Of a DNA stretch of 64,000 nt, positions 52,532-61,251 are shown piece by piece. Source of the DNA: Herbiconiux daphne (lineage in GTDB: Bacteria > Actinomycetota > Actinomycetes > Actinomycetales > Microbacteriaceae); contig NZ_JANLCJ010000004.1 in the NCBI RefSeq assembly GCF_024979295.1, forward strand, positions 372,001-436,000. Direction: 5' to 3'. Below the pieces are notes generated by a model, which was not told the origin of the DNA, did not search any database, and saw nothing but the letters and a program-made list of their open reading frames with translations. Position 1 is the stretch's first letter. Each line of letters opens with the position of its first letter. The position numbers were made by a program, and so were the translations under genes.

Positions 52532-55500
52532 GTGCGCTACCGCCTGCTGGGGCCGCTCGAAGTCGAGAGCGGCGAGTCGATGCTCGAACTCGGTGCGCCC
52601 AAGCAACGTGCCGTGCTGGGGGTGCTGCTGGTCGAGCGCGGCGCGGTGGTGTCGGTCGACGCGATCGTCGACGCGGTCTGGGGCGATGAACCGCCGACGA
52701 GCGTGGCGGCCAGTCTGCAGGCCTACGTGTCGAATCTGCGGCGGGTGCTGCGCGACGAGTCGACCGCGGCGTCGCCGCTCGTGCGCCGGGCGCCGGGCTA
52801 CCTGCTCGACGTTCCCGCCGCCGATGTCGACCGCGACGTGTTTCTCGGGCTCGTCTCGACCGTGCGGGACGCCACGGCGGCCGGCGCCTGGCACGAGGTG
52901 GTCCAGGCGGCGCGATCGGCCCTGTCGCTCTGGCGCGGACCGGTGCTCGCCGACTTCGCCGACGACGACTGGGCGCGCGCGGAACGTGACCGGCTCGAAC
53001 CGCTGCGGCTCGAGTGCCGCGAGCACCTCGTGGCGGGCCTGCTCGCCCTCGGACAGCCGACCGCCGCCCTCGCCGTGGCCGACGAGGTGGTGCGCGCCGA
53101 TGCCCTGCGCGAGCGCGGAGTGTGGTTGCGCATGCTCAGCCTCTATCGCGTGGGCCGCTCGCTCGACGCGCTCGAGCTCTACCGCACGCACGCCGAGGCC
53201 CTCGACGACGAGCTCGGGCTCGAACCCGCCGCCGCGGTGCGCGAGCTGCACACGGCGCTGCTGCGCCAGGAGAGCTGGCTCGACCGCTGGCCACGCCGCG
53301 AGTCGCAGCCATCGCCGTCGCCGGCGCCGGCCGACGCTCCGGATGCCGCGGCCGCTGCCCCGGGCCGTGCGAGCGCCGGGCACCCCGACGACCCGGGGCA
53401 CGGCGACGACCCGCGAGGCGCCGACCCTCTCGGCGAGGCGGGAGGGCCCGCGGATGGTCCCGGCGGGGCGAACCCGCCAACGGACACTGCCCCCAGGAGC
53501 ACCGGCGCACACGGCAGCAGCACCCCCGCCGCCGCGCCGCCCGAACATCCGGGCCCCCGGGCCGGCGCCCCGGGCACCGCCGGGGGCTCGGACTTCGTGG
53601 GGCGGGAAGGCGAGCTGCACGCCATGGGTTCGGTGCTCGACACGCTCGCGTCGACCCGGTGGCTGGTGCTCACGGGGCCGGCGGGCATCGGCAAGACGAG
53701 GCTCGCCGAAGAGGCGATCGCCGCCGGCTGGCACGGTCGACGGGTCGTGCGCACCAGTTGCCCCGAAGACGCCGGAACCCCGCCCTGGTGGCCCGTGCGC
53801 GCCATCGTGCGCTCGCTCGGCGCCGATCCCGACGCCGTGCTGACTCCGCCGCACGGCGTCGATGCCGATGCCGCCCGGTTCGCCGTCTACGAACGGCTCG
53901 ACCTGCTGCTGCGCGAGGCGGCGCAACACGGTCTCGCGGTGCTGGTCGACGACGTGCAATGGGCCGACAGCAGCACGTTCCGCTGGCTCACCCATGTCGC
54001 CTCGTCGGTGCACGACATCCCGCTCGCCTTCGTCACCACGGTGCGCAGCGGGGTCGACTCCCCTGAGCTCGACAAACTGCTCGCCACCCTGGCCCGCCAC
54101 CAGGGAGCCCGCCAGCTCACGGTGCCCCCGCTCGCCGTGGGCGAGATCGCCACGCTCGCCGGTCGCGTCAGCGGCGACGAGGTGGGCGCGGCCGAGGCAC
54201 TCGAGCTCTCGGGTCAGACGGGCGGCAACCCGTTCCTCGTGGCCGAATACGCCCGCGTGCCGCGCGAGGAGCGGGCGACGGCCGGTGTGCCCGTGGCCGT
54301 GAGCTCGGTGCTCGGGCGGCGGCTCGCCGCCGTCGACGCCGACGTGCTGCAGGTGCTGCGCACGGCGGCCGTGGCCGGAGACCCGCTCGACATCGACCTG
54401 CTCTGCACCGTCACCCGCCTGAGCCGCGACGAGCTCGCCGATCTGCTCGACGAGGCCGCCGACGAGCAGCTGATCGTGCTGGCGCCGGGCAGCGCCACCT
54501 ACATCTTCGCCCACGGCCTGCTGCGCGACGAGGTGCTGGCCGGCCTGAGCGCTCCCCGGCGGCAGCGGTTGCACGCCCGCATCGCCGACGCCCTGCGGCA
54601 GAGCGGCGACGACTGGGTGGCCCGGCGGGCCGTGAACCTCGTGGCGGCGCATCCGTTCGTCGCCGCGGCCGACGTGCTCGACGGCTGCCGCGACGCCGCG
54701 CTCGACGCCGAAGAGCGCTGGAACTCCGAGGCCGCCGCCGACTGGTGGGGCCGGGCCCTCCAGGCGTGGGAGTGGCTTCCGACCGCCGACCGCTCGGAAT
54801 CGGTGCGCGACGACCTGCTCGTGGCCCGCGTCGCCGCCCTCGCCCGCGCCGGCCGGCGGCAGACGGTGCTCGATGTGGTCGACGAGGCCCTGCTCGACGC
54901 CATGCGCGAGGGGCGCACCAACTCGGCGGGGCGCCTCGCGTCGACACTGTTGCGCACGGCGGGCTCGTGGCCCTGGATCTACAGCGACCACCCCGAGCGA
55001 CTCCTCGCCCGCCTCGCCGGCATCGAACCGCTCGTGGCGACCGACGCGGCCGCGCACGTGAGGGTGCTCGCCGCCCTCGCGGTCGGCAGCTACTACGAGA
55101 TCGACGCCGAGGTTCCCGACCGTTTGAGCCGCCGGGCGATCGAGATCGCCGAGCGGCTCGGCGACCCGGATGCACTGGCCGACGCGCTGCTCGGTCGCGC
55201 GCTGGCCTTCACGGCGGTGCCGAGTCACCGCACCGAGCAGCTCGAGCTCGTCGGCCGGCCGCGCGCCCTTCCGCACACCACCGGACGCATCGACGAGGTG
55301 ATCGGCACCGCTCTGCTGCACCTCTGCTACGCGATGGTCGGCGACCGCGACCGGGTGGAACAGCTCATCCGCGACGGCACCACGGGCAGCGACGCGTTGC
55401 GGCTGCCGGTCACCCGCATGCAGATGCGCTGGTCGGAAGGCGAGCTCGCCCTCTGGTCGGGCGACCTCGACCGGGCCGAGGCACTCTACGATCTGGCGAT

Positions 55501-56146
55501 CCAGCTGCAGATCCAGACCGAGATGTACACCTCGGGCGTCTACGACATCGCGATGCTGCTGCTGCGCTGGGAGCAGGGCCGGCTCGACGAGGTGAACGCC
55601 ATGCCCGAAGACAACGCCGCCGCGCTGCCCTGGGCCGTCGCCGCGCTGACCTTCGCCGACGATCCCGACGAGGCCGACCGCCTGCTCGGCGAGGTGCTCG
55701 CCCGCCCCACCGGCGAGTTCTGGACGACCCTCGGCGAGATGGCCTTCCTGGCCCATCAGATGGCGGATGCCAGGCGCCCCCGTCATGCCGAGGCGCTCGC
55801 CGCCCGGCTCGAACCCTTCGAGGGCTTCATCGCCATCTTCGGCCAGATCGGTGGCGCCGGGCCCGTGAGTCTCGCCCTCGCACGACTCGACGCCCTGCTC
55901 GGGCGCCGAGACGACGCCCGGCGGCGCGTGGCCGCGGCCCGCGCCCTGGCGGAGTCGAACGGCGGCCGGTGCGCCCTGCTGCGGTGCCGCCTGCTCGAGG
56001 CCGAGCTCGACCAGGCGGCGGCCTCCGTCTACGACGAGATCGCCCACGATGCCACTCGCCTCGGCATGCACGGCGTGGCCCGGCAGGCCCGCGAGGCCGC
56101 CGATCGCGCCGACGAAGCCGCCGAACGGAATCTCGGGAGGAGGTGA
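52532..56146 (+). CDS. SARP/AfsR-type regulator with BTAD and AAA ATPase domains
   Basis: 1204 residues from the GTG at 52532. Residues 1-~95 are an OmpR-like winged helix ('YRLLGPLEVESGE', 'LGAPKQRAVLGVLLVERG', 'AVWGDEPPTSVAASLQAYVSNLRRVL'). Residues ~100-245 are the bacterial transcription-activator domain ('RCLEL'-less BTAD, 'LWRGPVLADF', 'LYRTHAEALDDELGLEP'). After a Pro/Ala/Gly linker, an AAA ATPase has Walker A 'LTGPAGIGKTRLAEEA' near 380 and Walker B 'AVLVDDVQWADSS'. The C-terminal ~550 residues are helical TPR-like. Such proteins activate secondary-metabolism or export genes, so the divergent MacAB-like operon is the obvious candidate target. Its stop is inside a 19-bp inverted repeat. 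Confidence 0.92.
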   Translation: MRYRLLGPLEVESGESMLELGAPKQRAVLGVLLVERGAVVSVDAIVDAVWGDEPPTSVAASLQAYVSNLRRVLRDESTAASPLVRRAPGYLLDVPAADVDRDVFLGLVSTVRDATAAGAWHEVVQAARSALSLWRGPVLADFADDDWARAERDRLEPLRLECREHLVAGLLALGQPTAALAVADEVVRADALRERGVWLRMLSLYRVGRSLDALELYRTHAEALDDELGLEPAAAVRELHTALLRQESWLDRWPRRESQPSPSPAPADAPDAAAAAPGRASAGHPDDPGHGDDPRGADPLGEAGGPADGPGGANPPTDTAPRSTGAHGSSTPAAAPPEHPGPRAGAPGTAGGSDFVGREGELHAMGSVLDTLASTRWLVLTGPAGIGKTRLAEEAIAAGWHGRRVVRTSCPEDAGTPPWWPVRAIVRSLGADPDAVLTPPHGVDADAARFAVYERLDLLLREAAQHGLAVLVDDVQWADSSTFRWLTHVASSVHDIPLAFVTTVRSGVDSPELDKLLATLARHQGARQLTVPPLAVGEIATLAGRVSGDEVGAAEALELSGQTGGNPFLVAEYARVPREERATAGVPVAVSSVLGRRLAAVDADVLQVLRTAAVAGDPLDIDLLCTVTRLSRDELADLLDEAADEQLIVLAPGSATYIFAHGLLRDEVLAGLSAPRRQRLHARIADALRQSGDDWVARRAVNLVAAHPFVAAADVLDGCRDAALDAEERWNSEAAADWWGRALQAWEWLPTADRSESVRDDLLVARVAALARAGRRQTVLDVVDEALLDAMREGRTNSAGRLASTLLRTAGSWPWIYSDHPERLLARLAGIEPLVATDAAAHVRVLAALAVGSYYEIDAEVPDRLSRRAIEIAERLGDPDALADALLGRALAFTAVPSHRTEQLELVGRPRALPHTTGRIDEVIGTALLHLCYAMVGDRDRVEQLIRDGTTGSDALRLPVTRMQMRWSEGELALWSGDLDRAEALYDLAIQLQIQTEMYTSGVYDIAMLLLRWEQGRLDEVNAMPEDNAAALPWAVAALTFADDPDEADRLLGEVLARPTGEFWTTLGEMAFLAHQMADARRPRHAEALAARLEPFEGFIAIFGQIGGAGPVSLALARLDALLGRRDDARRRVAAARALAESNGGRCALLRCRLLEAELDQAAASVYDEIAHDATRLGMHGVARQAREAADRADEAAERNLGRR

Positions 56147-56193
56147 CGCGAAGCGGGCCTCTATGGCGCCCGGCTCGCGTCACCTCCTCCCGA
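56133..56193. repeat. 19-bp perfect inverted repeat across a stop codon
   Basis: TCGGGAGGAGGTGACGCGA at 56133-56151 is perfectly complementary to 56175-56193, with a 23-nt loop. The left arm contains the last codons and TGA (56144-56146) of the SARP-type gene. It lies between two convergent genes and could be a bidirectional terminator without a T run. The core TCGGGAGGAG is shared with 22617-22689. Confidence 0.9.
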
Positions 56194-56231
56194 ATCGGCC
56201 CGATGCCCGCAGCAAAGTGACCCAGCGGGCG

Positions 56232-57632
56232 CTACGCCGTCGCGGCGGCGACCGCCGCGCGCAGCGGGCGGCCGACCGCGATCACGCCACGGGGGTCGAA
56301 CGCCGCGATGAGGCTGGCGAGCCGCGCGAGCGTGGACTCGTCGTAGATGCGCCGGATGTGCTCGGCATCGTCGGCCGGGGCGAAGTTCGGCAGCTGACGA
56401 CCGGTGGCCCACGGAGCCAGGGCCTCGTGGATGCCGCGGCCATCCGTTACCGAGAGGTCGACGGCGGGGCCCGCCGCGATGCCCACCGTGAGCAACGTGT
56501 AAGCCGCGTCGATCTCTCCGAAAGCGCTCGGCTGCGCCGAGGGCTCATCGAGGGCGCCGCCCAGCAGGCGCAGTTCGGTCACCAGCTGCAGACTCGCCGC
56601 GCCGGCGCCGGCCACGTCGAGAAGCGCCTCGACGGCGTCGGCGGGCAAGCCGCGCAGCAGGCTGAATTCCTCGTGGCTCGGCAGCGGGTCGACCGGGTCG
56701 GAGTGGATCATGCCGATCGCCGCGTAGGGCATCACGCCGATGCCGCCGAACACCGGCGCGGCCGCCGACGCCATCGCGGCGAAGGCCCGTTCGCCCTCGG
56801 CCGGGTCGCCGGTCCAGGCGAACCGCACCGAGACCGTCTGCTTGCCGGCGATGGGCTCCGGCAGGAACGGCAGCTCCGGCAGCCGGTTGATGGCCAGCGA
56901 GGTGGTGCCCTGACGGTCGAGGCCGGGGCTCCACTCGGCCCAGGCCCGCACCACGTCGTCGGTGTCGGCAGCCGAGAAGAACAGCGCTCCGCCATAGACG
57001 GTGGGCTGACGCACGAGATCGATCTCGACGGCGGTCACGATGCCGAGCGCGCCTTTTCCGCCGCGGAGGGCCCAGAACAGCGAGGGGTTCTCGTCGGGCG
57101 TCGCGCGGCGCAGTTCGCCGTCGCCGGTGACCACGTCGAACGCGCGCACCGTGTCGGAGGCGATGCCGTAGGTGCGGGCCACCGGGCCGAGTCCGCCGCC
57201 CGTGAGGTAGCCGACGGCGCCGACATCCGGAGCCGAACCCACCAGCGGGGCGAGCCCGAACGGCGCGGCCGCCTCGAGCACCGGGCCCCATTTGACGCCC
57301 GACCCGATGCGCGCCCAGCCCTCCTCGTGCACGACGAGCTCGTCGAGGCGGCCGGTGTGCACGAGCAGCTGGCCGTCGAGATCGCTCGAGGCGCCGTGGC
57401 CGGTTGCGCGCACCGCCACCACGATGCCCGCACGATTGGCGAACCGCACAGCGGTCGCCACGTCGGCGGCGTCGGCCGCCTCGACGACCGCGGCGGCGCG
57501 GGCCGGCACGGCCACGTTCCAGGGGGTGGCGAGCCGCTCGTAGTCGGCCGTGCCGGGCAGGTGCAGCGCACCGCTGAGGCTCGCGGCGAGCTCATCGAAG
57601 GTGCCCTCGGTGAGCACGGGGATGGTGGTCAT
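56232..57632 (-). CDS. FAD-linked oxidoreductase (berberine-bridge-enzyme type)
   Basis: 466 residues from the ATG at 57632 behind AAGGAG. The FAD-binding PCMH domain has 'VVAVRATGHGASSD', where His79 is the usual covalent FAD attachment site, and 'GAVGYLTGGGLGPVARTYG'. The second covalent residue, a Cys in 'GxC' found in bicovalent relatives, is Gly-Tyr here, so the flavin is probably singly attached. 'NFAPADDAEHIRRIYDESTLARL' is the C-terminal BBE tail. The substrate may be a sugar or secondary metabolite. No signal peptide. Confidence 0.88.
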   Translation of the reverse strand: MTTIPVLTEGTFDELAASLSGALHLPGTADYERLATPWNVAVPARAAAVVEAADAADVATAVRFANRAGIVVAVRATGHGASSDLDGQLLVHTGRLDELVVHEEGWARIGSGVKWGPVLEAAAPFGLAPLVGSAPDVGAVGYLTGGGLGPVARTYGIASDTVRAFDVVTGDGELRRATPDENPSLFWALRGGKGALGIVTAVEIDLVRQPTVYGGALFFSAADTDDVVRAWAEWSPGLDRQGTTSLAINRLPELPFLPEPIAGKQTVSVRFAWTGDPAEGERAFAAMASAAAPVFGGIGVMPYAAIGMIHSDPVDPLPSHEEFSLLRGLPADAVEALLDVAGAGAASLQLVTELRLLGGALDEPSAQPSAFGEIDAAYTLLTVGIAAGPAVDLSVTDGRGIHEALAPWATGRQLPNFAPADDAEHIRRIYDESTLARLASLIAAFDPRGVIAVGRPLRAAVAAATA

Positions 57633-57706
57633 GGTGTCTTCTTCTCCTTGAGGTGGGGTGGTGAGTGGGTGTGGTGGTTGTGGTCGGTGGGATCGGTGGA
57701 GGCGCA

Positions 57707-59236
57707 TCAGAACTCGGCGATGAAGCTGCCGACGATGCGGTCGATGGCCGCGAGGTCGTCGTCGGTGTTCGCCTGCACGTTCACCGTGATGACGTAGGAG
57801 CCGTCGTCGGCCACCGCGGCGAGGGTGACGTATTTCGCGCCGACGCCGCCGCAGTTGTCGAAGATCTCGTAGCGGCCGGTGTGGTAGCCGTCGGCATACT
57901 CCTCGACGCCCTGGGCCGTGCAGCCCTGGGTGTTGAGGAAGTCGATCGACGGCTGCAGCAGCCCGTCGACGGTGCTCGTGGGCACGGCGTCGTGCGAGGC
58001 GGCGATCGAGACGCCGGGGGTGTCCCAGCTCGAGGTGAACGAGGCGACGTCGGGGCTCGCGATGATGCCCGCCCACGCGGCGCCGGTCTCGTCGGTGAAC
58101 GGTGCGCCGTCGACATCCGACCACGTGCTCGGCACCTCCACCTGGATGATGCCGTTGTCGTCGGTGATCGTGGTGTAGTCGCCGTCGGCGGTGGAGCCGC
58201 CCTGGGCGATCTGCTGCACGGCGGCGAGCGGTGTGCCGTTCACCTGACCGTCGTAGTAGACGCCCTCGCTCGGGCGGAAGACCTCGACGTCGATGGCGGC
58301 GTCGCTGCCCTGGGTGCGCAGCACGTCGCAGTAGTCGGCCATGGTGCCGTCGGTCGCGAGCGTCACCCCCGCCATGCGGGTGATGAGGTCGCCGGGCTGG
58401 ATGCCGGCCTGATCGGCAGCCGATCCCGCGACCACCGATGAGGCCCAGACGCCGAGGCCGTTGCCCTCGTCGTCGGTGATGGCCTCGGCGTTGACGCCGA
58501 TGCTGTCGTGGTCGACCCCCTGCTGGAGGTCGTCGAGCACGGCGAGCACCTGGTCGCGGTGGATGGCCAGGTTGGTGTCGTAGAGGTCGTTGCCGGCGTA
58601 GTTGACGCCGACGACGTGTCCGCTGGTGTCGACGAGCGGCCCGCCCGAGTTGCCGGGCCGGATGCGCGCGTCGTGCTCGATGACGCTGTCGATCGAGGCC
58701 CACGGGGTCTCACCGGCGGTCGACGCCTTCGACACGATGCCGCGGGTCTCGGTGAAGGTGGGGTCGCCGAGCGGGTAGCCGGCGGCGTAGACATCGGTCG
58801 CCGTCTCGATCTCACCCTCGCGCCAGTCGAAGTAGGGGTAGTCGCCCTGCTGCAACTGGATGACGGCGAGATCCATGCACTCCGACGAGCCGAGCACTTT
58901 GGCGTTCAAGGTGGTCGAGGTGTCGCCGCCGAGCCACACCTTGAGCGTGCCGGCGCCGGCGACGACGTGGTTGTTGGTGACCACGAGACCGTCGGGCGAG
59001 ATGACGAATCCCGAGCCGCGGCCGGCGGCTTCGTAGCCGCCCTCCTCGGGCGAGACGAAGGTGCCGACCGACTCGATCTGCACGGTGGCCGACTGCACGC
59101 CGTCGAAGTCGACGGCGGCCGAGGTGTCGCCTCCGGCCGGCGAGATGCCGGGGAGGGAGAAGGAACAGCCGGAGAGCGCGAAGGCTGCTCCGAGCAGGAG
59201 AACGGGAGCGGCGAGGGCCGCAGACCGGGTGGACAT
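57707..59236 (-). CDS. Lipoprotein HtrA/DegP-like serine protease with PDZ domain
   Basis: 509 residues from the ATG at 59236. A lipobox 'AFALSGC' anchors it outside the membrane (Cys24). The S1C protease triad is intact: His90 ('VVTNNHVVAG'), Asp122 ('CMDLAVIQL') and Ser197 ('IRPGNSGGPLVD'). A PDZ-like domain lies at about 255-340 ('GLGVWASSVVAGSAADQAGIQPGD'). The C-terminal ~160 residues ('IIQVEVPSTWSDVDG' and onward, with four Cys) form an extra domain not typical of HtrA. It handles misfolded or signalling proteins on the cell surface. Monocistronic. Confidence 0.9.
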   Translation of the reverse strand: MSTRSAALAAPVLLLGAAFALSGCSFSLPGISPAGGDTSAAVDFDGVQSATVQIESVGTFVSPEEGGYEAAGRGSGFVISPDGLVVTNNHVVAGAGTLKVWLGGDTSTTLNAKVLGSSECMDLAVIQLQQGDYPYFDWREGEIETATDVYAAGYPLGDPTFTETRGIVSKASTAGETPWASIDSVIEHDARIRPGNSGGPLVDTSGHVVGVNYAGNDLYDTNLAIHRDQVLAVLDDLQQGVDHDSIGVNAEAITDDEGNGLGVWASSVVAGSAADQAGIQPGDLITRMAGVTLATDGTMADYCDVLRTQGSDAAIDVEVFRPSEGVYYDGQVNGTPLAAVQQIAQGGSTADGDYTTITDDNGIIQVEVPSTWSDVDGAPFTDETGAAWAGIIASPDVASFTSSWDTPGVSIAASHDAVPTSTVDGLLQPSIDFLNTQGCTAQGVEEYADGYHTGRYEIFDNCGGVGAKYVTLAAVADDGSYVITVNVQANTDDDLAAIDRIVGSFIAEF

Positions 59237-59404
59237 GGTGGTGAGAACTCCTTGAACGGAAACGGGCGTGAGGATCGTCTGGCAATGGCCGGTGGCGCCC
59301 GACCCGAAGGGCCGAAGTGGCGCAGATAGACGATCCCGCACGCCGGTTGGCGCGTTCTTGGGGGTTCTTGCGGATTCTTGGCGTTCGCTTGGCGACGCCG
59401 GCGG

Positions 59405-60304
59405 TTACTCCTTGGTGCCGCCCGCGGTCAGCCCGCTCACCAGGAACCGCTGCGAGAACAGGAAGATCACGAGCACCGGCGCCACCGAGAGGATGGTCGC
59501 GAGCGCGAGCACGGGCAGCGAGATGGTCACCGAGCCCGCGGTGGTGGGGTTGAACAGCGGAACGTTCGACAGCAGTTCGGCGAGCCCCACCTGGATGGGC
59601 GACTTGCGCCCCGGCACCATCACGAACGGCAGGAAGTAGTTGTTCCAGTTGCCGACCAGGCTGAAGAACCCGACGAGTGCCACCACGGGGGTGGCGAGCG
59701 GCATGGCCACCTGCGCGAACACGCGGAACTCCCCGGCCCCGTCGATGCGGGCCGCGTTCAGCAGATCACGCGAGACCGCGGTCGAGAAGTAGATGTAGGT
59801 CAGGTAGACCCCGAACGGGAAGAACGAGAACGGCAGGATGACCGACAGCGGCGTTCCCACCAGCCGCACCGAGCTCAGCTCGAGGAAGATCGGCAGCACG
59901 AGCGCCGTGTTGGGAATGAGCATGACGATCAGGGTCGTGACGAGCAGCGCCCGCCGGAACCGGAACTCCACCATGGCCAGCGCGTAGCCGGCCGGGATGC
60001 TCACCACGAGGGTGATGACGAGCGCGACGCCCGTGTAGAGGGTCGCGTTGCCGAGCCACACCCAGACGATGCCGTCTTGGAACGCCATCAGCTCCGACCA
60101 GTTCGACGCGAGCGTGTCGAAGGCGCCGAAGGTGAAGGGGCCGTCGAGCAGCAGCTGACGGGCCGTCTTGGTGGGGGCCAGCACGAGCCAGACGATCGGG
60201 ATGACGAAGAACAGCACGAAGACGCCGATGACGCTCCAGCCGAGCACCCGCCCGATCCAGCGGGCGGGGGCGGGCGACGGTGCGAGTCGCTCAGTCGCGC
60301 TCAA
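59405..60304 (-). CDS. Carbohydrate ABC transporter permease, MalG type
   Basis: 299 residues from a TTG at 60304 with GAGGAGG five bases upstream, which decides the start. Six membrane helices and the cytoplasmic EAA loop 'LLNAARIDGAGEFRVFAQVAMPL' place it in the MalG family. It pairs with the MalF-type permease upstream, whose stop overlaps it by 14 bp. The pair carries an unknown oligosaccharide using an ATPase encoded elsewhere, as is common in actinobacteria (shared MsiK-type ATPase). Confidence 0.93.
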   Translation of the reverse strand: MSATERLAPSPAPARWIGRVLGWSVIGVFVLFFVIPIVWLVLAPTKTARQLLLDGPFTFGAFDTLASNWSELMAFQDGIVWVWLGNATLYTGVALVITLVVSIPAGYALAMVEFRFRRALLVTTLIVMLIPNTALVLPIFLELSSVRLVGTPLSVILPFSFFPFGVYLTYIYFSTAVSRDLLNAARIDGAGEFRVFAQVAMPLATPVVALVGFFSLVGNWNNYFLPFVMVPGRKSPIQVGLAELLSNVPLFNPTTAGSVTISLPVLALATILSVAPVLVIFLFSQRFLVSGLTAGGTKE

Positions 60305-61241
60305 AGAGGCCTCCTCGGAAGACGAACAGTGCCGAGAGCCCGGCGGCGACCACGAGCAGCAGCAGCGAGATCGCAGCCGAGCCGTTGAAGTCGTTCTGGC
60401 GGAAGGCGAAGAGATAGGCCAATTGGTTGAGCGAGTAGTCGGGTGGCACGACGCCCTTCGACGCCTGCGAGAGCACGCGCGGTTCGACGAACAGCTGGGT
60501 GCCGGCGGCGAGCGACATGACGGCCATGTACGAGATCCATTTGCGCATCAGCGGGATCTGGATGTGCCAGGCCGTCTTCACGGGGCCGGCGCCGTCGATG
60601 CGCGCCGCCTCCATCACCTCGACCGGGATGTTGTTCAGCGCGCCGTACATGATGATGATCCAGCCGCCGGCCCCCGCCCAGAAGGCGATCAGGGTGAAGA
60701 TGACGGGCAGGTTGCCGATCGACACGGTCTGCACGAAGGTCTCGAAGCCGAACAGGCGCAGGATGCCGGCTACCGGGCTCACGGCGGGGTCGAGCAGGAA
60801 CAGCCAGAGCATGACGCTCGACGCTCCCGCCAGCGCGCCGGGGATGTAGAAGAGGAATCGCGAGGCCGACGAGAGCCAGCGCACCCGCACGGCGTGCACG
60901 AGCAGTGCCAGCAGCACCACGAGGATGGTCAGCGAGATGAGCCAGATCACCACGAACAGCGCCACGTGCTGCACGGCGGGCCAGAAGCGGTAGTCGCCGA
61001 AGACCTTGACGAAGTTGTCGACTCCGACGAACGCGCCATTCTTGGTGAAGGCGAGGAACACCGCGTAGATCGCCGGCACGATGCCGAAGACGATCAGCAG
61101 AACGGCGTAGCCGCTCGAGAAGATGTAGCCGATGCGGGTCTGGCTGCGGTCGGGCTTGCGACGACGGCGGCTGCGCCGCCGGCCCTCCTCATCGAGGGGG
61201 CCGACGGCGGGAGCCGTGATCTGAGCGGTGGTGGTGATGAT
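60291..61241 (-). CDS. Carbohydrate ABC transporter permease, MalF type; start uncertain
   Basis: Up to 316 residues. The EAA loop 'VMEAARIDGAGPVKTAWHIQIPL' and six helices identify a MalF-type permease. The only ordinary in-frame start is a GTG at 61079, but it lies in the middle of the first membrane helix ('IGYIFSSGYAVLLIVFGIVPAIYAVF'). The frame stays open with plausible N-terminal sequence (Arg-rich, then helix) back to two ATC codons (61236-61241) placed 10 bases after the binding-protein stop. No ATG, GTG or TTG exists in frame between. I give the longer range; the start may be a non-standard ATC, or a sequence error. Confidence 0.8.
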   Translation of the reverse strand: MITTTAQITAPAVGPLDEEGRRRSRRRRKPDRSQTRIGYIFSSGYAVLLIVFGIVPAIYAVFLAFTKNGAFVGVDNFVKVFGDYRFWPAVQHVALFVVIWLISLTILVVLLALLVHAVRVRWLSSASRFLFYIPGALAGASSVMLWLFLLDPAVSPVAGILRLFGFETFVQTVSIGNLPVIFTLIAFWAGAGGWIIIMYGALNNIPVEVMEAARIDGAGPVKTAWHIQIPLMRKWISYMAVMSLAAGTQLFVEPRVLSQASKGVVPPDYSLNQLAYLFAFRQNDFNGSAAISLLLLVVAAGLSALFVFRGGLFERD

Positions 61242-61251
61242 GCTCGCCTGT

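Noticed and set aside
52436..56071. 1211-residue minus-strand frame
   Set aside because: Antisense to the SARP-type regulator, which has clear domains; the shadow has none.
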